DNA of 64,000 bases from Calvatia gigantea (Eukaryota; Basidiomycota; Agaricomycetes; Agaricales; Lycoperdaceae): the NCBI GenBank assembly GCA_025093985.1, contig JACAAK010000003.1:1240001-1304000 (forward strand). The letters are read 5' to 3'. The first letter of the stretch is position 1. Each line of letters opens with the position of its first letter. A program made the translations under genes and the position numbers. Of this stretch, positions 1 through 15,367 are shown one piece after another. The notes under the pieces were generated by a model. The model was not told the DNA's origin, did not search any database, and was given only the letters and a program-made list of their open reading frames with translations.

Positions 1-936
1 CGATTCAGTGTGGATGCCGTCACTGAAGATCGCTGGACGAGTAATGTGATTGCTACGTCCAAGACGGGCGACCAGAATAATATTGTCATGTCTGGTGGTC
101 ATACGGACTCCGTACCTGCTGGTCCTGTACGTCCTTTAGATTTCCTTTGTAGTGTTGTCAAACTTTACTGACGCATGATCACAGGGTATCAACGATAACG
201 GTTCCGGGTCGATGTCCGTTCTCGAACTCGCCCTTCAGCTCCCTCGCTTCAGTATCAAGAACGCCGTGCGCTTCGGGTTCTGGACGGGAGAAGAATTTGG
301 CTTACTTGGCGCCGATCATTATGTGTCAACTCTGTCAGAAGAAGAACGTGCCAAAATAGCACTTTACTTCAACTTCGATATGGTTGCCTCGCCCAATTTT
401 GGGTATTTCATTTATGACGGTGATGGGAGTGCTTTCAACCTTACTGGACCGCCGGGTAGCGATCATATCGAGCATACGTTTGAGAATTTCTTTGCGTCTG
501 CGAAGCTGAAGAGTGCCCCGACGGAATTTAATGGTCGGAGCGATTATGGCCCCTTCTTGGATGTTGGTATTCCTGCGGGAGGACTCTTTACCGGAGCTGA
601 AGGCATCAAGAAGCCAGAGGAGGTTGCATTGTAAGTTGATTCGGTCCTACTTCTGCTTAGCATCTCATTGCTAATAAATGATGATATTTCAGGTGGGGAG
701 GAGAGGCTGGTGTTGCCTATGACCATTGTTATCATCAGGCATGCGACACTCTTGATAACCTGAACCTTCCTGCTTGGGAGAATAATGCCAAGGCAGCAGC
801 ACATGGTATTGCTACCTATGCGAGGTCGCTGGATGGCATTCCGCGCAGCGCTAAGCGAATGGTTACTTCGCTCGTCGCACTTCGCCCCGATCGTCGTGCT
901 CATGCAGCTTGTGGCCATGAAATCCTGGATATGTAG
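1..936 (+). CDS. M28-family zinc aminopeptidase, 5' end cut by the window edge
   Basis: A metallopeptidase of the M28 (aminopeptidase Y / leucyl aminopeptidase) type, expected to release N-terminal residues from peptides with two zinc ions; fungal members are often secreted or vacuolar. The reading frame is open from base 1, so the N-terminus and any signal peptide lie outside the window. Three exons are visible, with introns 127-184 and 631-692. Family landmarks in order are SGGHTDS (zinc His and Asp), GINDNGSGS (bridging Asp), TGEEFGLLG (catalytic Glu plus zinc Glu), FNFDMVAS (zinc Asp) and YHQACDTL (zinc His), so the active site looks complete. The stop is at 934-936. Family assignment is firm; substrate is not readable. 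Confidence 0.9.
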
Positions 937-1322
937 TTTTATTACCATGTTTGAGACCAGATGGTTTTATTAGCTCAGTCAGAACGAACTTTGCAATGGA
1001 ATGATAATAATATTGCACTTTGCGCTCGCAGAGTAGGATCTTGGCTGACTTGTTTTACAAGATCTTATCACCCTCAAAGCTCAGTGCCACAAGGGGATTC
1101 GTTATTTCATTCTTGAAGCCGATTAGTGGAAGAGTATGATACAAGAAGATATATGACAACAAGCCATCTCTGGTTCCTCCTTAACATGTTCGTTTGTCTT
1201 CCCATCCCAGAAGTCAGGATGGAGAGTCATCTCACCCACTAATCCTCCGCGGGTGCTCGCTATGAATGGAGGTTAACATGCTTACAGTACTAGAACCGTG
1301 AGCAAGAGTGATATATTTATGG
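937..1322. other. Convergent intergenic gap
   Basis: The two flanking genes point toward each other, so this should hold their 3' UTRs and polyadenylation signals. I see no further gene or repeat. Confidence 0.5.
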
Positions 1323-1667
1323 CTATAGGTACATTGAAGAGGATGATGAGGACGATCGCTCTTGGTCTTGTAACCAACGCGAGGGGGCCTCAATGGAGGT
1401 GATAAGCCTCCAAGGAACCATAACGAGGCTCACGTAGCGACTTTCCGACGCTACCTCCGAAGCTTGAATTCTGGAGATAATTAGGGACGAGATAGAAGTC
1501 ATTTCAATAAAATTTGACCTGTATTCTTCAGTGTTGGTGAGGATGATGTTGAGGAGTTTATCGGTGCCGGCAAATGTACCGATAAAGATGCGGCCGTCAG
1601 TGGTGGAGACGCGGATAGGTTGTTGCAAGAGTGACTGGAGTTTTGCAATAGCAGGTGTGCTGGGCAT
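1323..1667 (-). CDS. NAA38: LSM-domain NatC auxiliary subunit (NAA38/LSMD1-like)
   Basis: A small Sm-like protein resembling NAA38/LSMD1 (yeast Mak31), an auxiliary subunit of the NatC N-terminal acetyltransferase. The Sm1 part is visible as DGRIFIGTFAGTDKLLNIIL and the Sm2 part as SRYVSLVMVPWRLITSIE. The frame is open from the ATG at 1667 to 1323, but a 48-nt stretch at 1471-1518 starts with GT, ends with AG and holds a CTAAT branch-like box. Removing it keeps frame and joins the two Sm halves as NTEEYR-IQASEV, which fits the fold better, so I read it as an intron and the protein as about 98 residues. The C-terminus is a Ser-rich tail. Another LSM protein is possible, but short length and low charge favour NAA38. 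Confidence 0.7.
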   Translation of the reverse strand: MPSTPAIAKLQSLLQQPIRVSTTDGRIFIGTFAGTDKLLNIILTNTEEYRSNFIEMTSISSLIISRIQASEVASESRYVSLVMVPWRLITSIEAPSRWLQDQERSSSSSSSMYL

Positions 1668-1731
1668 TAAGTGGGTTTGATGACTTGATGGGGGAGGTTG
1701 CGACGCGGTAATAATGATGAGAGTATCGTGA

Positions 1732-2797
<1,066 letters not shown>

Positions 2798-2838
2798 AAC
2801 GTGACGTCACTCTGAGTTGACTATCTTGTCTTTCTACC

Positions 2839-3647
2839 ATGAGCCTCCTCTATACCGTTCTCCGCTCAACTTCACTACATTCTGGCGCTGAGAGCGACGA
2901 TGAGCTCGTCAATGTCTCCTCGACATTGACAACGCCATCGAATACTCGCCCGCCGTCACCGACCCTCAGAGGCGCTGCTGGGCGTCCGGTTCCTAAACCT
3001 CTTCACCTCAGCCGTAGTCCTACAGATCCGCTGCGCATCTTCCCTACTGAGCTTTCGCAACGCATATTTGCTCGTCTACCACTCTCAGATCTTGCAAGAT
3101 GTGCGCTTGTTTCAAAAAAATGGAGCCGTAGCCAGACGATAAACTATGGTCAGTCTTTTTGTGCTTGTTTTCATGCCAGCTGCCAACTGATCCAACCCTT
3201 CCTTCTTCTAGTCTGGTTTCAGCACTACCGTAAAGAGAATTTCCATGACGAAAGTTTGCCACCAGGCAAGTGGACGAAGAGAGAGTCTAAGCAAAACTGG
3301 GTTCGCTCTATTTCCATCCATGCCAGCTGTCTTCCCCTGCTAATCCTATGACCCTATGACCTATGACATGCCAGCGAGCCATCCATCTCAAGACTTTGCG
3401 TGAACGCTCGCCCCCATCCACGCCCTTCTCCCGATCCTCATCCGCTTACAATTCTGGATATCAGACTCCTCGCGAGGTCAAAGAAGAGCAATGGCGCGTT
3501 GCGGCCGCTGCTGCTGCCAGACCTAATAAAGTAGAAATGCGGGAGATGTACAAGGAACTCGGTGGGCGCAAAGCACGTTCGAAAGCTAAGCTTGGTAGTT
3601 CTGGTCCCACTCGTGATAAAGGCGGCTGGGGTCAGGACGAGTGGTGA
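2839..3647 (+). CDS. F-box protein
   Basis: Probable substrate adaptor of an SCF ubiquitin ligase. After about 65 low-complexity residues comes an F-box (LRIFPTELSQRIFARLPLSD followed by LARCALVSKKW), which binds Skp1. Introns 3149-3211 and 3301-3374 join it to a basic region (VWFQHYRKENFHDESLPPG, then KWTKRESKQNW) and a Ser/Pro- and Ala-rich tail ending GGWGQDEW. No WD40 or LRR substrate domain is present, so the target is not predictable. The ATG at 2839 lies only 42 bp after the DPM1 stop, an example of the tight packing here. The F-box call is good; the orthologue is unknown. Confidence 0.75.
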
Positions 3648-3829
3648 AAACTTTTCGCTGTTGATTTCATGTGTTTAGACGCCTTATCTCTTAAACGCCC
3701 AGGTGTTTTTGGTGCTATTATTTTTATTTGCTGTTTATTCGGATGTACATGTGTGGAGACTACAGTACCCTTAGACATCATCATGTATTACCCGGAATTG
3801 TATACGTTTTCCCTGTTTGCACTTTCATC

Positions 3830-4902
3830 ATGGCCTCCAGGAGGCCGGTGGTTTCCTACGACGATATCACCCTGCCCTACAACCCTCCAGAAAGGCATCA
3901 GCCTCCTCAGAAAAAGCGCAAGCGCATTGCGAGCAATGCGCCGAAAAAAGTACCGCAGCATTGGGATGACCCCACCGCCACTACTGCTGCTGCAACTGAC
4001 GAGGACTATGGACGACGAGGAAAGTCGCGAACTTACACACGAAGAGATTTGGGACGATTCTGCACTCATACACGCTTGGGATGCTGCGATGGAGGAATAC
4101 GAGGCGATGAATGGTCCAGACAAGGGTTGGAAGAAGGAACCTGCTCATAAATCCCCCCTGTCCGTGTGTCATATCTCTTTTTTTCTTCCTGTGTCTCGAT
4201 ATTCAAGGCCGTACTACGCCAGATGGTATAACGTTCCACCAAAAAACGCGCCTAAAAAGCTTACTGCTGGTCCTGAGACCAACGGTGGCGAATTAGACTC
4301 ACAGCCTATCGACTTTGATACCTTTGTCCCGACCCATGATCCAACCCTTGCTTCAGGTGCTACGGATAAGGAAGACGCTCGACAGGCAGCGTATGCCATA
4401 CCCCTTACACATGTTTCTAATGTCTCGCAGGATGAAGCGTTTGAACGAGCGGTACAAGCTAGTTATTGGTCTGGGTACTGGACAGCGGTCTATCACGTAT
4501 GTCTCTGCTTTCTTCCTTTGTTTTTGTACCCCTTATGTCAGGTTTACATTTCAGTGTCATCAGCGGAACCAGAAATCCGATTTTGACGCAGAGCAGGAAG
4601 AGAACGAAGAGGAAGAAGAGGGTGAAGAGAGTGAAGAGTTCGCTATCCACACAGCGATAGGACACTTGTCAATGTTCTTTTTTCCAGTACGTACACAACA
4701 GAGGGCATTAGAGTGCAATTTCCACATCCAACCGCGCAATATACGAGTACACGTCAGGCGACATGCGGTATTTGAGTATACCAGCAAACACCATCAACGA
4801 CCGCGACTTTTTCCGGATCGAAGCCAATGTCTAACCACCGTAGCATCAGAAACACTTTTCCTGTCAATGAGTTTGAGGGCAACGTACCGTTTGTCCTGGT
4901 AG
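3830..4902 (+). CDS. SMN1: Survival motor neuron (SMN) homolog; 3' end uncertain
   Basis: SMN is the core of the complex that loads Sm proteins on spliceosomal snRNAs; many fungi have lost it. The protein starts with a short acidic/aromatic region (VVSYDDITLPY) and a basic patch (KKRKR). Intron 3950-4019 then leads to the Gemin2-binding type helix (ELTHEEIWDDSALIHAWDAA). Intron 4160-4222 gives KSPLWYNVPP; an alternative acceptor at 4207 also keeps frame. The C-terminal YG-box ASYWSGYWTAVYH is split by intron 4497-4554 and continues CHQRNQKSD, as in other SMN proteins. No Tudor domain is visible, as in S. pombe Smn1. After an acidic tail the frame runs on to 4902, overlapping NIC96 on the other strand; an unrecognised last intron may end it earlier. 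Confidence 0.8.
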
Positions 4903-7900
4903 CATCTGCAACCATCGTATTCTTCACCTTCTGATGCAACCCCGCAAGCGCATCCATCGTAAGCGGCAAATACACCTGCAAATTCCTCTGCAAAGATTCA
5001 TGCAGATCCTTAAATTCCTCTGCCCTCTTCGTAATCTTCGTAACATCCCCATTCAACGGAATCAAATCTGTCGATTCAAGCACTTCCAGAGCGATCTCGG
5101 GTCTGTTGTTCCCTTTTGCCTCCATACCCTCACGGATACGTAGTAATTTGACTACAGCATCCCGATTTTTACCTACGGCTCTATTGGTTCGTTCGTAGTG
5201 ACGTAGGATTTCACTTGCGGTGCGTTCAATCGTGCGTGCTTTTTCCGTCGGGGGCGGATTGGGAGATGGTGTTACCGAGTGAGGTTGCGAGGCAGGCTAC
5301 AACGGTTGTATAGTCCCCTGCGAGGTTGTAGAGTTTGATTGCTTCGGAGATACGGTCGTTTTCTTCGGAAGTGCGGGCTGCCTTTATGAGGATGTGGTCG
5401 TTGTATTGTTTGGCGTCTGTGAGACGGAGTAAAGGTGCGTTTTGCTCGATGACGCCGCTCTGAGAACAATCAATGAGTAAACAAATTTGTGCGAACTGGG
5501 AGGGGGCGGACGTACGAATCGGGAACCGTCAGCTCTGAATCCGCCGACGAGCTCTTCCCATGCTGGACCGGCGTTGGCGAGCACGATGATGCGTCTTACG
5601 AGTTCCCAGGCGATTTCGACTTGTTCTTTGCCTGCTTCGCCTTGATCTGCTGAGAGGCACACGGTATACACGTATTGTAATGCTTCTTTTGCGTCTAGTT
5701 TGACGAATTGACGGACGTATCGCCAGATTAGGGTGGAAAGGCTGAGAGCGGGTGGAGAACCAGGAGTAAGTGAAACTGAGGGGAATATTGTTGTCAGTCA
5801 TAGAAGGCCGGGGTTATGTGTGTGTAAGTATGATACATACGGGGTGTAACGTCTGAAGTCTCGGAACGCGAAGGCACGCGTAGGAGGCCATGATACGCGA
5901 GAGCGACGGCGAGATGGACGGCTTCGATTTCTGTTTCCGAATTTTCCCAAAGTGCAGCAACGGCCTAAAATACACCCGTTTAATTGGGTGTGAGGGATAA
6001 AGCCATGATTAAAACGCACGCGTTCGAATTGTCCACAGATGAGCAACACGCTAGGCCAGATTCTCCTTCCGGGTTGGTTGGCTGGTCCGTCAAAGTGGCG
6101 CTCGCCATAACCCAGTAGAACTTCGGCGAGTGCGCGAAGACCACCATCTTCATCTTCGTCAATCTGGTGAAACACAAAGTTCGTGTGAGCGCATCCCGGG
6201 GGGGGGGGGGGAGGGGGGTTCCTGTGTGAAAGTAGAAAGTTGGATTACAAACCATGGTCAATTGGAACCAGAGCCAGTCTTCGGTGGTTGTTGTGACTTG
6301 AGGAACGTTTCTCCGAGAGGGTTCGAGTTTGCCCATGAGTTTGTAGAGTGCGAGTTTGAAGGGATCGGCGGTGGAGGAATGGAGCATGTGAGCGTTGTAC
6401 ATGGTTTGGAGGTGGTCCTTGTGCGCTTTTGGAAGTCTGGATAGGGTGGGAGGGGTTAATACAGCATAAGAAATCATCCATACATTGGAACTGACTTGCG
6501 CTCTGGGGATTCGATCCATGTTCTAAAGTGGCTAATGAAACTGGCTTCCCTGTGTTCAATGACTTGTTGGTTGCGCAAGACCTTCTTGTAGAGCTTCGTG
6601 TACATGGCCTGTTCGAACGAGGAAGAATAGTTTGGCCCAGATTGGTTGTCCAGCAACCAACTACGCGACCGCGTTAACCGTGAAGGAGAATACAGCAGAA
6701 ACGGTGTAGAAACGTACCTCGATCTTATCCTCCCATTCTCCGTTCCTGTAGAACCTAACCGCCAAAAATGCCCTAACCTTGTTACCTACGCTAGGATCAC
6801 CTCCCAACCTAGCCTCAGCAGGACGAGCCTGGATAGTTCGTTCCAAGACGTCCCAGTATTGTTCTTCGAGAGCTTCCCTGGCACCACGAGCGATTTGCTT
6901 GCGGAGTGCTACTGCGTCGCGGGTTTCGGGATCACCGAGGTAGGTGCGGGCGTATTTACGTTCGAAGAGAGGAGCGTTGAGGATGTGTGCGCCTGCGTGT
7001 TCGATAGGTGGGAGGGCTGGAGGTTCGTCGGTGACTTTGGAGAGGATGTGGAAGGCTTGTGCGGTTTGGATGGCGCGGGGCTGTTTGGGTAGGTTTTTTT
7101 TTTTTGGTGAGTGGTTTTGGGGTTGGGGTTGAAGGAAGGTAAAGGGATGGGGATACGTACGTCTGAGGTAGAGAGAGAAAGGGAGGCATCGATAAGGGAG
7201 TGGATAACCGGGTAGGATGTTCCTTTGAGACGGGCAGCGTTGAATTCTGTGATGACACGGTCGTAGACCATCATTTTGCTCTGCATTTGCAGAGTGAGGC
7301 TTGGAGCAGTCGACGTGCTTGTACCCTATGGTTCTGTTAGGAAAGGCGAGTGAGGAGATAATAGTTGCACCTACAAGAAGACTGCTCTTTCCATGACCAT
7401 GCGTGCTCTTCTTGAGTTCGACGGCCCTGCTATCACCACCAACGCGTCCGCCGAGTTCCTCGAAGACACGCTTCTTCTTTGCCTCCCAATCTTTCTGGCT
7501 CCTCTCTTCGAGGACCCTGTAGAATTCTTCTTGAGTCTCCTTTCGCCCTTCCTCGATTGTGGAGATGAGGTTTTGCTCGTGGGCATGGCGGAGATAACCT
7601 GCTACATCTGTGTCTTGGAGAGCCTGTAGTGGCGTGAAGGTTGTTGAAGTGTTCAGGTGAGCAATAGAGTTGGAGAGTGCAGATGCATCAACGTGAGCCT
7701 GCGCAAGTAGATAATTACTAGGAGTATTGCTTGATTAATTGACAACAAAAATTAACGATAAGACAAAGACGTACGCTCGATCTGCGTCTGTTGAGGTTGC
7801 TGGTTGGCGAGACACAAGACGGCGTGACTGAGCCTCGATCTGGTCAAGTGAGAGACGGACAGAAGGTAAATCTGGCCTATTCAAGTGTGATGTGAGATTT

Positions 7901-7935
7901 TTGGACGCTGTCAGTAACGCAGAGAGATCAGCCAT
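4708..7935 (-). CDS. NIC96: Nucleoporin NIC96/NUP93, with three apparent one-base frame breaks
   Basis: Scaffold nucleoporin of the inner ring of the nuclear pore. The gene starts MADLSALLTASKNLTSHL and has introns at 7718-7774, 7326-7374, 7081-7160, 6661-6717, 6437-6495, 6164-6252, 5965-6019, 5776-5840, 5460-5515 and about 4831-4886. Conserved stretches include AGQPIWAKLFFLVRTG, ESPERKLPKAHKDHLQTMY, EDWLWFQLTM, DLIPLNGDVTKITKRAEEF and the C-terminal LMVFAGILKYRMSPDVY ending at the TAA 4708-4710. The frame holds only if one base is skipped near 6579-6585 (between EALQE and VLRNQQ), near 5244-5255 (between SQSAP and TEKART) and at the last donor near 4886-4887. Either these are assembly insertions or this copy is damaged. 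Family identity is not in doubt. Confidence 0.88.
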
Positions 7936-8243
7936 TTCTGTATGTCGCTCAGCACACTGTCCACAACATTCACATCAACAGGCGCTCAACACACAGGCCA
8001 GGCGTTGTTTGGCTGCATCCACTGGGACAAACACAATAGCCCCTATCTTTTGTGTTGTATCTTTCACTTTCACAAAGTTAGATTGTGTTTGCAAAATGTC
8101 TGTGTCATCCGACAGCTGTCCTAGAACTTGGAATACCTCGTGGAACACCAAATAATGCAAATGACAAAGGACAAGTACAGAAACTGTGGGACACCACCAC
8201 TCCAATCGACATCACACCGCGATTCCGGCTTGCAAACGCCCAT
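7936..8243. promoter_or_regulatory. Shared divergent promoter of NIC96 and ARP5
   Basis: Only 308 bp separate the two start codons, so both promoters must lie here. I see no clear TATA box. Confidence 0.5.
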
Positions 8244-10982
8244 CATGGACGACGACCTAGACAGTAACAAGATACTCACCATCCCACCGCCAACCCTTCC
8301 CTCACTGCCCCCGCCACCGCTCAATTATGAAGGTATCACAAATGATATCATCATCGACAATGGTGCAACGACTTTCCGATGGGGATTCAGTCAACACGAC
8401 CCTTACTTCCGCCCCAAACGTCGTTGCAAAATACAAGGACCGTCGCAACAATAAGCCTCTCCTCCTTTTTGGAGAGGCCGTCGATTCCGAAACTGGTACA
8501 AGGGGTCAAGCGAGGACGCCTTGGGAAGGCGATGTCCTCCTCAACTTTGATGCTCTTGTGCGTTTTCTTGTACCTATCCTTCGTTCACTGTTGATGGCGA
8601 CGTTTTCTAGGAAAATGCCTTGGATTATGCTTTTTTACAGCTTGGTATCAATACGCCCACTGTAGATCATCGCATTATCATGACCGAGCGTCTGGCCACT
8701 CCTCTCCACTCCCGTGCCCGTACGTCTGTCCCGATCTAATACGCTATATCTTCTCTGATATCCCAACCTCAGTCACATCGGAATTGTTCTTTGAGCTCTA
8801 CTCGGTCCCAGAGGTTACATATTGCGTGGATGGTATCATGTCATTCTACAAGAACAATGCCTCAGCCAAACCGTTCACCTCCGATGGTCTCGTACTATCG
8901 TTCAATGCCGCTTCTACTTCCGTGATTCCAATGCTGGATGGAAAGGGAATACTTAGCCACGCCAAAAGGTATTCTCTTCATAGATGTTCTTCTGATCCCC
9001 TTCACTCATCTCAATGTAGAATTCCGTGGGGCGCCACCCAAGCTTCAGACTACCTCCTCAAACTCATACAACTCAAATACCCCAGCTTCCCAACACGCGT
9101 AACCCCCTTTCAGACAAACGCAAGTGCCTCCCCCCCCCCTCTATCTTTATCTTTCCTCCAAATCTCATTTCCTGTGTGTTAGTGGATGCTCAGAAACATA
9201 TGTTTATTCGCGACGGACTACACCGCCCACCTCCGCTCTCTCAATTCCCCAGAAGCACTCCGCGCCTCGGAATGTATTATCCAATTTCCCTTTACTCTTC
9301 CCGTCCAAGAAGAAAAGACAGAAGAGGAATTGGCTAGGATTGCTGAGAAACGGAAAGAGCAAGGTAAGAAGTTGCAAGAGATGGCGGCGAAGAATCGAGC
9401 GGAGAAGTTGGTGCAAAAGGAGAATGATCTTCAGTATTTGACGAATTTCAGAGAGGGGAGAGGTGCGGATGGGAAACGTGAATGGACAGTATGTTTTGGC
9501 TTTTTTTGTTGTTGTTGTTTATGATGTAAGCTGTTCGTTCATATTTTTTGGTGTAGAGCAAGCTTCAGGCGGAAGGTTTTGATTCGGATGCTGCTCTTGA
9601 TGGAGCTATCAAGAAATTGGAGGCGAATATCAGTAGAGCGCGTAAGAAGGAGCAAGGAATTGTTGAACCAGATGAACCTACTGTGTGTCTTGCATTCATT
9701 GCCTCTCACTTGTGCTTATTAATTGTAACAGGAGGAACCCTCGTTCCCTCTCGTCGACGTGCCCGACGCAGAGGTAAGTGCACACTAACCCATACTTATA
9801 TCACCAATCTAAATCCTTTCTCAGCTGGATGAGGAAGGTATCAAGGAAAAAAGGAAACAGAAACTCATGAAAGCAGGCTACGAGGCTCGTATAAGAGCCC
9901 GCAAAGAAAAGGAACGCGAGCGCGAAGAAAGAGAACGGGAAGAGAAAAAGGAAGAAGAGGACCGTGAAAATGATCTTGAATCTTGGGCAAAACGCCTGCG
10001 CATAGAGCAGGAGGTGCGCTGCCTTCTCATTAATACTGAAGATTCTCTTTCATCCACACATGTCTATAGGCGTTGATGAGCCGTGTTAAAGAACGCAGCC
10101 GACGAAGGGCGGCGTTAAGTGATAGGAAGAGTGCTGCTGCTCAAGCAAGGATGAAGAGTATTGCTCATCTGGCTGGTGATGATCGCGTCCCCAAGAAAAA
10201 GCGGAAAGGCAACGGGGAGGATATGTTCGGTGCTGATGATGAAGATTGGGCAATCTATCGTAAAATCGTGCGCTGCTTCTCTTTCTTTCACTAAGCTCCT
10301 CGAGTCTAATCTCTCGTATCAAGAATACAGCAGCTGTATCTTCAGACGAGGAAGAAGATATGAATCAACTCCAAGTCATCGAACAGAAACTCCTTCAATA
10401 TGATCCATCATTCACAATTCGTCATACCCATGCTTCCATAGCCTCTCAAAAATCCGCCTTGCTCACCGCATTCAAGCCGGTTTACGAAGGTGGTGATGTT
10501 CGAGGGCTCGCGCGTATACATCTCACCACAGAGCGTTGGAGAGCCTGTGAGACATGGTTCTCGCCGAGTATGGCTGGCATTGATTCGGCCGGGCTCGGCG
10601 AAGTCATTCAGAACATTCTTGCGAGGTTTAGTGATGCGGCAAAAGGGACGTTTAGTCAGCGTGAGTTCCTGGACTATCCTGTTCCCGAACAAGTTTTTGA
10701 ACGAAAGAAATTTTTTAGAATATATTCCTCACGGGTGGACCTTCCCAACTGCCGGGTATTGAGGGACGGCTTCATGCTGCTCTTCGACCGATTCTCCCAC
10801 CTGAAATTCCTATTACTGTTCGTAAAGCAGAAAATCCGCTGATGGATGCGTGGTATGGCATGAATCGGCTGAGTGAGGCTGGTGAACACCACGGTTATAC
10901 CAAACAAGACTACGAGGAACATGGCGGAGAGCGGACTCGGAGATGGTGGGGCGGTAATTGGAACAATGCAATTAATCCGTGA
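8244..10982 (+). CDS. ARP5: Actin-related protein 5 (INO80 complex), with two apparent one-base frame breaks
   Basis: Arp5 is the INO80 remodeller subunit that works with Ies6 to couple ATP hydrolysis to nucleosome sliding. The actin nucleotide loop is IIIDNGATTFRWGF, followed by VVAKYKDRRNNKPLLL, TPWEGDVLLNFDALENALDY, SELFFELYSVPEVTYCVDG and a long Lys/Glu-rich insertion (about 9,300-10,250) typical of Arp5. The C-terminal actin fold reads RIHLTTERWRACETWFSPSM, IDSAGLGEVIQNIL, NIFLTGGPSQLPGIEGRL and DAWYGM, stopping at 10980-10982. Frame is lost by one base at 8411-8420 (YFRP to NVVAKY) and at the donor 10660/10661 (FSQ to NIFLTGG). Otherwise the gene looks healthy. The start at 8244 gives MDDDLDSNKIL. 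Confidence 0.9.
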
Positions 10983-11048
10983 TGTATCCAATCTTGGTTT
11001 AGGATTCTAATTGAAAGTACTGGATTCTAGAGACAAATGTCCGTCTAT

Positions 11049-12706
<1,658 letters not shown>

Positions 12707-12851
12707 GCCCAGGGATGAGGTTGTTAAAATTGTCAGGGAGACACATCGCAAAAAGCAATTCGCGATCGTTTATGCGCGTGGGAATAATATTCCTGTTCTG
12801 TGATTCTAATGATGGGCAACCCACGTGGTTATTCTTGCCTTTGACCACGAC

Positions 12852-13739
<888 letters not shown>

Positions 13740-14285
13740 TGGGACCCGACAACCTACATCGTATCTCGGTTCTGTATATCCTTGTACACTTCATTCCTAT
13801 CCTGGCCAAGTAATCAGCCCATTTTACCTTGGTGAACGAACACTCTGCTTCTCCCTGGGATTGGTGCAGTTGCATTTTTCGCTGTTCTCAGCGTCTTACA
13901 TTCTCTTAGGTTCTCCTCATGTAATGTTATACGAGGTTGATGACTTTCGTGCCTTGCAAATATTCATCACCTTAGTTATTCTTGACAGTCACCGAAAGTG
14001 GCTGTGAGTCATTCATTGGTGAATAATGCATGACGCTCCCAGGAGCTATGTGACAATCACCCAATTGACATTTCGCAAACAGTTGCTCAGAGCTCCACAG
14101 TCCTTTGACATCAATCCGTTGCAACCGCAGCTGTGCCTGTCATTGACCGCTGATGCATTGATGTGCGAGCTTGCAGTGCTGCGGCCGACTGGACCTGATT
14201 CATTACAACGGTGGAGGTGTATTTAATGAGAACGCTGGGCGCTGATCCTTTCTCCCAACAATAAACCTAAATCACCAACTTCGAG
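13740..14285. other. Spacer between the tandem Rab genes
   Basis: 546 bp with no coding signal; it holds the 3' UTR of the first Rab gene and the promoter of the second. No clear TATA box seen. Confidence 0.4.
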
Positions 14286-15259
<974 letters not shown>

Positions 15260-15367
15260 TGATAGGCGGGGCGTGCCAGGTATATTACTACGCTTGCACC
15301 ATAATACAATATTAATTCATGTATTTTTATTCTTCCTTCTAATCAGTTATCCAACTGTGGATGGAGT

